60,876 bases of DNA from Acidimicrobiia bacterium (GTDB lineage Bacteria; Actinomycetota; Acidimicrobiia; Actinomarinales; Actinomarinaceae): positions 1-60,876 of the forward strand of contig JAONAZ010000005.1 in assembly GCA_028376655.1 (NCBI GenBank). Reading direction: 5' to 3'. A program made the position numbers and the translations under genes. Below the pieces are notes generated by a model. The model was not told the DNA's origin. It searched no databases and worked only from the letters and a program-made list of their open reading frames with translations. This document shows, piece by piece, positions 29,701 to 38,230 of the stretch. Each line of letters starts with the position of its first letter. The stretch's first letter is position 1.

Positions 29701-30259
29701 TGAAGGTTATGGTGAAATATTTAGATCTGAATCAACACACTCCATCATTGAACTTATGGATACAGAGGAAGATGAAGAGGTAAACGTTGCAATAACTGGC
29801 TTAGTTTCAAATGTACAAAAACGAGTTTCCAGAAGGGGTAATGCATGGATTCAGTTTGACCTTCAAGAATCTACAGGATCTTTAGGAGTTCTTGTTTTCA
29901 ATAAGCTCGTAGATAAATATAATGCGCAATTAGATGGAGAATTATATTTAAAGGTCTCAGGAACATATGTTGGTGGCACAGAAAATAATATCCGTGCGAG
30001 AGATTTTGAATTAATAGAACCATCTAAACTTTTAACTGATTTAGACAGAACACCACTTAAAATCTCGGTACAAGAAGAAATTATGGATAAAAATAATCTG
30101 ATCTTGTTAAAGGAATTACTCGAAAGGTATCCAGGTAGTTCAAAAGTTGAATTAGAAGTTAATAACGAACAAGGTGTCAAACTTCTTGAACTCAAAAATA
30201 TAAAAGTAAAAAAAACTACCAAGCTAAGGAATGAAATTAACACATTGTTATCAAATTGA
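26765..30259 (+). CDS. dnaE: DNA polymerase III alpha subunit
   Basis: FVHLHAHTEYSMLDGA (PHP), RTGAGRGSAAGSIVSY, LPDIDMDID, LIRPGPLGANMH, YQEQVMQIA. Confidence 0.97.
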   Translation: MSKSFVHLHAHTEYSMLDGAAKIQTYIDRVKELNQPAAAITDHGNLYGALEFYNLAKKSGVKPIIGYEAYVTTESRFDRPDRIKNKRYHLTLLAENNEGYWNLVNLASKAFTDGYYYKPRLDYDLMREHSKGVIALSGCLGGEIAQHLAPDGSTEEGNDEGERSYKKALEKATLYQEIFGIENFYIELHKHGIKQQELILPDLLKISNELSAPLVATNDSHYVNPEDSSAHDALLCVQTNATIDDESRFKFEGGGYYVKSSEEMRELFNDEEYPDACDNTLKIADRVSYSFESGKYYLPAFPIDDPNLTVEEYLKNLVYDGAASVYEELTDQVTQRIEYELDVINSMGFASYFLIVGDLIKYAKDNNIRTGAGRGSAAGSIVSYCLGITGIEPLKYGLLFERFLNKGRKELPDIDMDIDERYRKDVIDYVINKYGEDKVAHIVTFATIKAKQAIRDSSRVLGLPFSAGDKVAKLMPPMILGNTATLSECLALDEENNSGYSKEFYSASAELRTQYKNDQEVKKIIDIALGLEGLRRQDGIHAAAVVISPEAITNFLPVQKKGKDAELVTQYEMHTVEQLGLLKMDFLGLRNLSIIDRTVKLINKDDFNIDDVPLNDDKTFELFSSGRMIGVFQLESRIAQITARSLKPSRFEDIVALVALIRPGPLGANMHIEFADRARGKKEIEFLHEDLKEILEETYGVILYQEQVMQIAQRISGFQLDEADDLRKAMGKKIPKVMEQQRKKFTDGAVTNGYSEQFSIELFDQIAFFAGYGFNKSHSVPYALIAYQTAYLKANYPAEYLSACLTAVKRDKDRTAIFLSEARELGVNVKTPNINLSIEDFSVANGEILFGLSAIRNVGDITAEKIVLERENGAYETIQDFLSRTDSRSLNKRGVEAMIQGGAFDQFGFPRRGLYESIIDLIEDAKGLKKEKDNSQTSLFSLEEHSNELTSIKNIEWDKKELLDREREMLGFFVSEDPLEGYGEIFRSESTHSIIELMDTEEDEEVNVAITGLVSNVQKRVSRRGNAWIQFDLQESTGSLGVLVFNKLVDKYNAQLDGELYLKVSGTYVGGTENNIRARDFELIEPSKLLTDLDRTPLKISVQEEIMDKNNLILLKELLERYPGSSKVELEVNNEQGVKLLELKNIKVKKTTKLRNEINTLLSN

Positions 30260-30272
30260 TTAAAATTCAATC

Positions 30273-30482
30273 ATGACATTTAATATTGAAGAATTCCAGA
30301 AGAGATATACAGAAAGAGCTGAAGCCGTAAAAAGCCGACCGATGCCACCAATTGGTGGTGATGAAAGATTAGCTTTCATAAAACAAGCAGAAAAAGATTA
30401 TCAAGATTATATGATTATTTCTGATTCAGAATTTGAAATTACTGATGAATATTTAGTATTTAAATATAAATTAGATTCTTAG
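30273..30482 (+). CDS. Conserved-looking small soluble protein, unknown
   Basis: 69-aa ORF directly after dnaE, same strand; RYTERAEAVKSRPMPPIGGDERLAFIKQAEKDYQDYM. Confidence 0.55.
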   Translation: MTFNIEEFQKRYTERAEAVKSRPMPPIGGDERLAFIKQAEKDYQDYMIISDSEFEITDEYLVFKYKLDS

Positions 30483-31141
30483 TTTAAATCTCTACTCATA
30501 GGAAATATTATATTTATTACCTCTGCACATGCTTTTGCTATTTCCATGTGTTCTTTTTGGGTACCATTTGAAGCTCTGAGTTGAATGTAGTGTATCCAAC
30601 TTCTTAATGTCCCATTCATATACAATCTGCTTACTGTATTTCCCTCAGGTAATACGGATCTGGCTTGCTCTTTAGCAATACCAGCCTCAATAGCCCAATT
30701 ATATGCTTTTTTGGAAGTATTAATTACTTCTTCTTGCAGGTTATTCCATGTTGAAATTATATCTTCATTATTGGTTTCAATGGAATTTTGCCGGTTTTCC
30801 TTATCTTGTAATCTAGCTTCACGAATTTCGAATTCTAAATCTTTAACAGGATTTGCATAACGTTGACTAAATTCTTGAAAACTAAATGATCTATGCCTTA
30901 AAATTTGTCTAGCTATATCTCTTGTTGTCTCTATCTCTAAACATGCACTAACCATTTCAAGAGGAGACCAGTGGGCGTTTTTTATCAAATAGTTTATAAG
31001 TTTTTCACTAGTTTCTGTATTTAGTTGGTTTGAGGGATTTGAGACTCTTGCACAGAAAGCCACCAACTCTTGTGCATCTGTTATACCTTCAGAAAAAAAT
31101 TCTTCAGTGGGTTTAGAATAACTTATTAATTTAACTTTCAT
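30479..31141 (-). CDS. thyX: Flavin-dependent thymidylate synthase ThyX
   Basis: RHRSFSFQEFSQRY matches the ThyX motif RHRxxSxxxxSxR; FCARVSNPSNQ. Confidence 0.95.
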   Translation of the reverse strand: MKVKLISYSKPTEEFFSEGITDAQELVAFCARVSNPSNQLNTETSEKLINYLIKNAHWSPLEMVSACLEIETTRDIARQILRHRSFSFQEFSQRYANPVKDLEFEIREARLQDKENRQNSIETNNEDIISTWNNLQEEVINTSKKAYNWAIEAGIAKEQARSVLPEGNTVSRLYMNGTLRSWIHYIQLRASNGTQKEHMEIAKACAEVINIIFPMSRDLN

Positions 31142-31170
31142 TTATGTAACTATATTAAAATAAAAAAAAT

Positions 31171-31434
31171 ATGTTTTTATTACGGACAATAGTTTTTATT
31201 ATAATTTTTTCACTCATTCTAATTCTTGCTTATCCGCTTCTTATAGTTTTTAATATTGCTACAGGTGGAGACGGATTTGGCCTATGTAATGAACTGACAA
31301 CTTGTAATATCCCAATAACAGAGGGACCTAAACTTTTAGTTTTCTTGATAGGTATTTTCTTTTTTCTTGTCTTTCTTTTGAGGTTAATAATGAAATATAT
31401 GAACTCACTACAAAATAAAAATTCTATTCTTTAA
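31171..31434 (+). CDS. Small membrane protein, unknown
   Basis: 87-aa ORF with two TM segments, plausible start. Confidence 0.45.
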   Translation: MFLLRTIVFIIIFSLILILAYPLLIVFNIATGGDGFGLCNELTTCNIPITEGPKLLVFLIGIFFFLVFLLRLIMKYMNSLQNKNSIL

Positions 31435-32251
31435 TTACAAGAAAAATAGACAATAATACAAGAAACACTCCTGCCCAATTGGTTATGTTTAAAACTTCCC
31501 CAACGTATAAAATACCTATAATTAGTGCAAAAATAGCTTCAAGACTTAACAATAGCGCAGCTGTAGATGCGTTGATAATTTTCTGTCCGTATAGTTGTAA
31601 ATAAAATGCTGCGAAATTAACTACAAATCCCAGAAATAGAATAGGCATTACATACTGTATTTTAAAAGAAAATTGTTCAAGATTTAAAAATGGCACACAT
31701 AGCAAAGTTCCAATCAATGATTGAACAAACATCAATTGAGATATGTTTTGATTTTTAATGTATCTTTCAACCATAACAATATGAAGAGCATATCCTGTTG
31801 CACAAATAAGCGTAAAAAGATTTCCAAATAATTGGTCATAGCTGTTACTAGCAATTAAAAAAATACCAAGAAAACCAGTTAAGGAAAATAAATAACTCTT
31901 ACCTGAAAGGGATGTTTTATTGATTATTTTTGAAAAAATAGGTGTTAAAACTATATAAAACCCTGTTACGACACCTGAATTAATTGTTGATGTTGTTAAT
32001 AAACCTTGAGTCTGAGTAACATATCCAACCCACAGAAATACTCCCATAAGAAGTCCTGGTTTAACAGTTTTTTTAGTTGGGATACCTCCTGAAAATAAAA
32101 AAAGTATCGTAGCAACTGCATATCTTAGAAAAACTATATTTATAGGAGAAAAATCATCAAGTAAATTTTTGACAACAATAAAAGTTCCACCAAAAAATAT
32201 GGCAGATAATACTAATGAAGATATAGCCAATGTTTTTTTATTTTTAATCAT
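31424..32251 (-). CDS. EamA/DMT superfamily transporter
   Basis: Ten hydrophobic segments, FFGGTFIVVKNLL, FLRYAVATILF, LLSLEAIFALIIGILYVGE. Confidence 0.88.
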   Translation of the reverse strand: MIKNKKTLAISSLVLSAIFFGGTFIVVKNLLDDFSPINIVFLRYAVATILFLFSGGIPTKKTVKPGLLMGVFLWVGYVTQTQGLLTTSTINSGVVTGFYIVLTPIFSKIINKTSLSGKSYLFSLTGFLGIFLIASNSYDQLFGNLFTLICATGYALHIVMVERYIKNQNISQLMFVQSLIGTLLCVPFLNLEQFSFKIQYVMPILFLGFVVNFAAFYLQLYGQKIINASTAALLLSLEAIFALIIGILYVGEVLNITNWAGVFLVLLSIFLVIKE

Positions 32252-32291
32252 GTAATCTTATGAAGATTAATATCCAGATTAAAATAGATAC

Positions 32292-32939
32292 ATGAGCGAT
32301 GAAATAAAAAAATTAGCCAATAATTTTCAAAAATACCTACGTAAAGAATATTCAGATATTAAAACAATATTAAAATATAAAACTCAGTTTCAATTATTGG
32401 TTTCAATTGTTTTATCGGCACAAACTACTGATGATAATGTGAATAAGGCTACTAAAGGGTTATTTGAAAAATTTCCAAATGCAAAATCACTTGCATCTGC
32501 CAAAATTTCACAAATTGAAAAGCTGGTTTTTTCAACTGGTTTTTATAAGGTAAAGTCAAAAAATATACATGGCTTAGCAAAGGTTTTAGTTAATGAGCAT
32601 AATTCCAGAATTCCTAAAACGATAGAACAATTAGTTAAGCTTCCGGGAGTAGGTCGAAAAACAGCCTCTGTATTTTTGGCCGAAACTTACAACCAACCAA
32701 CTATTGCTGTAGACACCCATGTATTGAGGGTTTCTCATCGTTTAGGTCTTAGTACAAAAAGATTAGACCCTGTACAAACTGAAAAAGAGTTAAAAATGCT
32801 ATTTCCTAAAAGTTTCTGGCGTTATCTTTCTATGAGTTTTGTCCAATTCGGTAGAGATATATGTAATTCAAAAAAACCATTGTGTAATGTTTGTAAATTT
32901 AATAATTCATGCAAGTATTATTTTTCTATTAATAACTAA
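32292..32939 (+). CDS. nth: Endonuclease III
   Basis: LVSIVLSAQTTDDNVN, LPGVGRKTASV, VDTHVLRVSHRLG, C-x6-C-x2-C-x5-C FeS ligands (CNSKKPLCNVCKFNNSC). Confidence 0.94.
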   Translation: MSDEIKKLANNFQKYLRKEYSDIKTILKYKTQFQLLVSIVLSAQTTDDNVNKATKGLFEKFPNAKSLASAKISQIEKLVFSTGFYKVKSKNIHGLAKVLVNEHNSRIPKTIEQLVKLPGVGRKTASVFLAETYNQPTIAVDTHVLRVSHRLGLSTKRLDPVQTEKELKMLFPKSFWRYLSMSFVQFGRDICNSKKPLCNVCKFNNSCKYYFSINN

Positions 32940-32958
32940 TGTAATATATATTTAAACT

Positions 32959-33666
32959 ATGGAAGTAAACATATTTTTAGCATTCTTTTTCGGAATCTTG
33001 TCATTTTTCTCCCCGTGTGTATTGCCACTAGTACCCGGATACTTAACAATATTTTCTGGAACTGAAAATACTACTCAAAACAGATTGAGAGGTTCTTTAG
33101 AATTTTGTCTAGGGTTTTCAATTGTTTTCATCTCACTCGCAGCAATTGCATCTTCTGTTGGTTCTTTTTTCACCAGGAATTCCTCATCACTAGGAATGGT
33201 GAGTGGGCTAATAATTATTTTTTTTGGAACTTTGCTACTTTTTCCTACAGTTAATATGAAATATTTTTATTCCGCTAATTATGTAGATTTAAAAAAATTT
33301 TCTACGTTCAAAAACTTTGTTCTAGGCCTCACCTTTGCATTTGGTTTCACTCCATGCATAGGTCCCGTATTGGGAGCTCTTTTAACCCTGACTTCAAATT
33401 CTGACACACTCAATAGAGGTATTGGGTTACTAGTAAGTTTTTCAATTGGTCTAACTATCCCTTTTATACTCATATCTGTTTTAGCTGGTAAATTTAATAT
33501 GAAGAGTAAGTTATTCATAACATTCCAAAAATATTCTTCAAAAATTTCAGGTTTAGTTTTAATTACTTTAGGCATATTAATTTTTACCGACAAAATGTAC
33601 ATATTGGCATCTTTATTTCAGGATTTACTTATTTTTATAAATCTTGATTGGTTGAGTACAATTTAA
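32959..33666 (+). CDS. ccdA: Cytochrome c biogenesis/thiol-reducing protein CcdA
   Basis: FSPCVLPLVPGYL and GFTPCIGPVLGALL paired cysteine motifs in TM helices. Confidence 0.9.
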   Translation: MEVNIFLAFFFGILSFFSPCVLPLVPGYLTIFSGTENTTQNRLRGSLEFCLGFSIVFISLAAIASSVGSFFTRNSSSLGMVSGLIIIFFGTLLLFPTVNMKYFYSANYVDLKKFSTFKNFVLGLTFAFGFTPCIGPVLGALLTLTSNSDTLNRGIGLLVSFSIGLTIPFILISVLAGKFNMKSKLFITFQKYSSKISGLVLITLGILIFTDKMYILASLFQDLLIFINLDWLSTI

Positions 33667-33668
33667 AT

Positions 33669-34232
33669 ATGTATATTTTAAAAACTACTCATTCACTAAA
33701 AATTGAAGGCGAAGATGCTATTAAATTTATCGAGTCTCTTATCTCAGTCGATCCTGTAGATAAAATGTATAAATGTTCATTTTTACTTAAACCTGATGGA
33801 AAAATTGCACATTGGTTCATCATCTTAAGAGATGGAACAGATTTGTTCCTTTTTCAAAGCGAACAAGAATTAACTAATATAAAGAAAAGCTTAGATTTTT
33901 ATAAAATAAGAACTAAATGCACAATGGAGGTTATTCATCTCGAAAAGGATCTATCTTTAAAAATTGAAGAAATTGGTTTTGAATTTATCGAGTCAAATGA
34001 AGGAAATAATTTTATTAACTGGAGTAATCTGTCTATGATTTTAGATTTACCTTTACCCGAAATTTCTGCAGTTGGCCTTCTTCCTAACGAAACTAAATGG
34101 TTAGATTTTATGGTTGACTTTAATAAAGGATGTTTTTTAGGCCAAGAGCAAGCATCCAGGGTAAAGTTTAGAGGAAGGCCAAGAAGACTTCTAATATCTA
34201 ATAATAATACTCAAGAATTCTTAAAAATTTAG
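33669..34232 (+). CDS. Folate-binding YgfZ/GcvT-like protein
   Basis: KGCFLGQEQASRVKFRGRPRR (K-G-C-x-x-G-Q-E); start trimmed to ATG 33669. Confidence 0.82.
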   Translation: MYILKTTHSLKIEGEDAIKFIESLISVDPVDKMYKCSFLLKPDGKIAHWFIILRDGTDLFLFQSEQELTNIKKSLDFYKIRTKCTMEVIHLEKDLSLKIEEIGFEFIESNEGNNFINWSNLSMILDLPLPEISAVGLLPNETKWLDFMVDFNKGCFLGQEQASRVKFRGRPRRLLISNNNTQEFLKI

Positions 34233-34233
34233 A

Positions 34234-34530
34234 ATGTTCCGATGTGACTATTGTGGGAGAATTCTTTATAAAAATGTCTCAGGAAAATACAACATTTGTT
34301 CCGCTAAGTGTAAAAGCAAATTTAAAAATAAAAAATTAATTAGAGAATTAGAATTAGTTGTTTTTTCTGAAATAAAAAATGGCATTAAAGTTTCAGATAT
34401 AGTTTCTAAATTACAATATGAAAAATTTGATATTGTCAGTGCAGTTAGGAGGTTAACCTACCAAGGAAAAAAAATTTATTTAAAAACTAGTACTGAATTA
34501 AATCTTAAGTCTTTACTTTTTATAAAGTAA
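34234..34530 (+). CDS. Small putative zinc-ribbon protein, unknown
   Basis: CDYC-x14-CSAKC plus a C-terminal segment that may form a winged helix. Confidence 0.5.
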   Translation: MFRCDYCGRILYKNVSGKYNICSAKCKSKFKNKKLIRELELVVFSEIKNGIKVSDIVSKLQYEKFDIVSAVRRLTYQGKKIYLKTSTELNLKSLLFIK

Positions 34531-35122
34531 AAATAGCACCTTTATCAAATTTTTTTAATGAATATTGAACAATTGGTCCAACAGAAAGTACCATGACAAC
34601 CGTTCCATATCCGTAAGAGCCTCCAAGCAAAACTCCCAGCATGAATGCTGTAAAGTCAATACCAATTCGAGTAACCCTAATACTCGGGCCTAATTTAGAA
34701 ATTCCAGTCATTATTCCATCTCTGGGTCCAGGCCCGAGTCCAGATCCAATATAAACACCTACTCCTATTGCAAATACGAATGTTCCAAAATAAAGATAAA
34801 TATGTTTCATGTATGTGAGTTCAGGCGATGGAAGGTAAATCATGGTCAAGTCGATTACATTTCCAATAGTTAATATGTTTATGATTGTACCTATAAAAGG
34901 TAACTGCTTTAGTGGTATCCATCCAAGCAGTAGTACAAAACCAGTTATAACACCTGCAAAGCCAATCTTTACATTAATTAACTTACTAAAGCCATCATGA
35001 AAAACATCCCAGGAATTGAGACCTAAATTCGCTTCGATGGTGAAGGCCAATCCAAATCCACAAAGGAAAAGTCCAAAGAGTAGTTGAGGTAGTCTATTAA
35101 ATATTTTTTTTCTATTTTTCAA
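34520..35122 (-). CDS. YczE/YitT-like membrane protein
   Basis: LFGLFLCGFGLAFTIEANLGLNSWDVFHDGFSK, GSGLGPGPRDGIMTGIS. Confidence 0.75.
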   Translation of the reverse strand: MKNRKKIFNRLPQLLFGLFLCGFGLAFTIEANLGLNSWDVFHDGFSKLINVKIGFAGVITGFVLLLGWIPLKQLPFIGTIINILTIGNVIDLTMIYLPSPELTYMKHIYLYFGTFVFAIGVGVYIGSGLGPGPRDGIMTGISKLGPSIRVTRIGIDFTAFMLGVLLGGSYGYGTVVMVLSVGPIVQYSLKKFDKGAIFTL

Positions 35123-35483
35123 TAAAAAGCCCCTCTAATCTATCTACATATTCTGGGCATAGTTCATATGTTGACTGAAATCTTAAGATTGGAATAATCC
35201 TATCGTCTATAAAAATAACTATTTCAGAACCAGAAACAACGTTTTGTATTACATCTAAGGAGTTCTTTTCATCTATCCAGTCACTACTGGACTCACAAAT
35301 AGCTTTTCCCACAGCAACAAGTTCGTCATTTGATAACTTAATTAAAGTACTGTTGCTATCAGCAATCCTTACCTGATCAACAAAAGATTTACCGTAAGGA
35401 TCATTATTGATATTGAAAATAACAATAAAAGAAACAATCAATACTAAAAAGATAGCAAAACTGAAAATAGGTATTTTCTTCAA
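35112..35483 (-). CDS. DUF732-like exported/membrane-anchored protein
   Basis: N-terminal TM; FVDQVRI...ELVAVGKAICES...STYELCPEYVDRL resembles actinobacterial DUF732 layout with two cysteines. Confidence 0.45.
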   Translation of the reverse strand: MKKIPIFSFAIFLVLIVSFIVIFNINNDPYGKSFVDQVRIADSNSTLIKLSNDELVAVGKAICESSSDWIDEKNSLDVIQNVVSGSEIVIFIDDRIIPILRFQSTYELCPEYVDRLEGLFIEK

Positions 35484-35523
35484 GTAACCATTCTATACAA
35501 GCGGTTAATTTTGTTTAAAAAAG

Positions 35524-35605
35524 TACCCGGAGGGGGAGTCGAACCCCCACATCCGAAGATACTGGATTTTGAATCCAGCGCGTCTGCCAATTCCGCCACC
35601 CGGGC
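35524..35605 (-). tRNA. tRNA-Leu(CAA)
   Basis: Reverse complement GCCCGGGTGGCGGAATTGGCAGACGCGCTGGATTCAAAATCCAGTATCTTCGGATGTGGGGGTTCGACTCCCCCTCCGGGTA; anticodon arm CTGGA-TTCAAAA-TCCAG; class II variable arm; CCA not encoded. Confidence 0.95.
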
Positions 35606-35674
35606 TTTTCACCTTTGATTATATTTCATATTTATTCCAAAGAGAGAAAAATAATTTAAGTTTACAATGAAATA

Positions 35675-38176
35675 ATGATTGTTCTTGTTGATGGCTTCAG
35701 TATTGCTTTTAGAGCTTTCTATGCGTTACCTGAAACATTGATGACATCAAAAGGAACTCCAACAAATGTTATTCACGGTTTTTTGTCTATGCTTAATAAA
35801 ATAACAACTGACTATAAATTAGATCAATTAATTATCACTTGGGATCTACCTGGTCAAACATTTAGAAATGAAATTTATAAAGAATATAAAGCAAACAGAT
35901 CATCGGCACCTGATAATTTCAATATCCAAATACCATTGCTACATAAACTTTTAGAAACATTTAATATCCCACAAGTTTCAAAAGAAGGCTTTGAAGCGGA
36001 CGATGTTCTAGGATCTTTATCAGTAGCATTAAACAAAAAAAATAAAAAAGTCCTGATTGTCACCGGAGATAGAGATACGTACCAACTTATAAGTAATAAA
36101 ACAAAAATACTATATACGAAACGTGGTATTACTGATGTTGATTTAGTTGATGAAAAATTTTTTGCTGATAAATTCGGAATAAGTACTAAACAATATGTTG
36201 AATATTTGGCTTTGAAAGGTGATCCATCTGATAATATTCCGGGGCTACCAGGTGTGGGTGAAAAAACTGCGATTAATTTATTACAAAAATATAAAGATAT
36301 AGAAAATATTTACAAAAATCTTGATAATTTGACACCCAGAATTAAGAATTCATTTGAAACTAATAAAGATATACTTTTTATGAGTAAAGATCTTGCTACG
36401 ATACGAATTGATTTAGAACTTGAAATACCAGATATTAAAATTTCAGATACGATATTTACATCAGAAAAAATTCTTAAAGATTCACAAGTACAAGTCACCG
36501 AACTTGAACTGAATAAATATATAAGAAAATATAAATCACAACAAGAAGATGAAGCTACAGATGAAGGACAAATCGTTATAAAAGAGAGTGAAACCGAAAA
36601 CTTGCCAAGTAAGCCGATTGTATTTGTATTTGAAGGTGCAATTTATTTAGTTAATAAAGAATCTGCTTGGAAACTAAAAGAAGGTGAAGTATTAGATAAA
36701 GAATTCATATCTCTTACAACACAGAAAATCTATACGGTTCATCCAAATTTTGATAATAATTTAATTACTGCATATGACTGTATGATATTTTTATATGATC
36801 CAAACATAAGACCAGACAATTTATTGAATATTTGTAAACACATAGAACAGGCGAACTTACTAAATAAGAAATCGTCTCTACAAGAATTCGTAAAATTCTT
36901 TATTTCAAACTATGACTTTATACAATTAGAAATCAAAGATTTTAAATCTGATAAGTCGTTATTAAAAATTTATGAAGAATTAGATCTTCCAATAGTATCT
37001 GTATTAAATTCAATGCAAAAAAAAGGTGTAAAAGTATCTAATAATAAAATAGAAAAACTTTCTAAATTTATTAATCAAGAAATCCAAAATTATAAACAAA
37101 AAATTCACGATATTACTCAGCAGGACTTTAATTTAAATTCTCCAAAACAATTAGCGAAGGTACTTTTTGAAGATATGGACCTTCCTGTCATAAAAAAAAC
37201 ACCAAAGGGGGCACCTTCAACAGATGGATCTGTTTTAGAGGAACTATCAAAGGAATATGAACTCCCTAAATTTATTTTAAAATATAGAGAGTATGAGAAA
37301 ATTCGATCAACTTATATTGATGGTCTTAAAACTGAAATAACTGATAAAAATAGAATTCACACCACTTATAACCTTTTTGGAACAACAACTGGCAGACTTT
37401 CTTCTGAAAAGCCAAATCTACAAAATATTCCAAACAAAACTGATGTAGGTCAAAAAATACGTGAATTTTTTATTGCTGACACAAATCACGAATTTGTTAT
37501 TTCTGACTATTCTCAAATTGAATTACGAGTTTTAGCTCATCTCAGTTCCGACAAGAACATGATTGATATTTTAAGTTCTGAAGATTCTGATATACACACT
37601 GAAACAGCTTCTAGAATTTTTGATGTTGGTATTGATTCAGTAACTAAAGATATGAGAAGAAAGGCAAAAGAAGTTAATTTTGGTCTCATTTATGGAATGG
37701 AAGCATTTGGTTTATCAAAAAGTTTAAGTATTTCAAAAAATGAATCACAAGACCTTATAGATGCATACTTTTCACAGTTTCCAAAAATTAAAGGTTTTTT
37801 AGATCATATTGTCACAGATGCTGAAAAGGAGGGCTTTACAAAAACACTGTATGGAAGAAAAAGAAATATAAAAGAACTCAGCTCTTCTAACTTTCAGATA
37901 AAAGCTATGGGTAAGAGAATTGCAATGAATGCTCCCATACAAGGTACAGCAGCAGATATTATGAAAATAGCAATGCTTAAAGTTCAAACTAAAATATCAG
38001 GAATAAAATCTACTGATTTATTGCTACAAATACATGATGAAATTATTGTGCAGACACCAGTTTTAAATATTGAAGAGGTTACAAGGATTGTCAGCACTGA
38101 AATGGAATCAGCCACAAAGCTCAAAGTTCCACTATTTGTAAATATAAAAAATAATAAGGATTTAGCAAATAATTAA
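35675..38176 (+). CDS. polA: DNA polymerase I
   Basis: 5' nuclease domain (VDGFSIAFRAFYALP, GDPSDNIPGLPGVGEKTA) and polymerase motifs (DYSQIELRVLAHLS, RRKAKEVNFGLIYGM, QIHDEII). Confidence 0.97.
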   Translation: MIVLVDGFSIAFRAFYALPETLMTSKGTPTNVIHGFLSMLNKITTDYKLDQLIITWDLPGQTFRNEIYKEYKANRSSAPDNFNIQIPLLHKLLETFNIPQVSKEGFEADDVLGSLSVALNKKNKKVLIVTGDRDTYQLISNKTKILYTKRGITDVDLVDEKFFADKFGISTKQYVEYLALKGDPSDNIPGLPGVGEKTAINLLQKYKDIENIYKNLDNLTPRIKNSFETNKDILFMSKDLATIRIDLELEIPDIKISDTIFTSEKILKDSQVQVTELELNKYIRKYKSQQEDEATDEGQIVIKESETENLPSKPIVFVFEGAIYLVNKESAWKLKEGEVLDKEFISLTTQKIYTVHPNFDNNLITAYDCMIFLYDPNIRPDNLLNICKHIEQANLLNKKSSLQEFVKFFISNYDFIQLEIKDFKSDKSLLKIYEELDLPIVSVLNSMQKKGVKVSNNKIEKLSKFINQEIQNYKQKIHDITQQDFNLNSPKQLAKVLFEDMDLPVIKKTPKGAPSTDGSVLEELSKEYELPKFILKYREYEKIRSTYIDGLKTEITDKNRIHTTYNLFGTTTGRLSSEKPNLQNIPNKTDVGQKIREFFIADTNHEFVISDYSQIELRVLAHLSSDKNMIDILSSEDSDIHTETASRIFDVGIDSVTKDMRRKAKEVNFGLIYGMEAFGLSKSLSISKNESQDLIDAYFSQFPKIKGFLDHIVTDAEKEGFTKTLYGRKRNIKELSSSNFQIKAMGKRIAMNAPIQGTAADIMKIAMLKVQTKISGIKSTDLLLQIHDEIIVQTPVLNIEEVTRIVSTEMESATKLKVPLFVNIKNNKDLANN

Positions 38177-38230
38177 TATTCGTTTGTAAAATCCATAGAT
38201 ATGTTATGCTAAAAGACGAAAATATTATGA

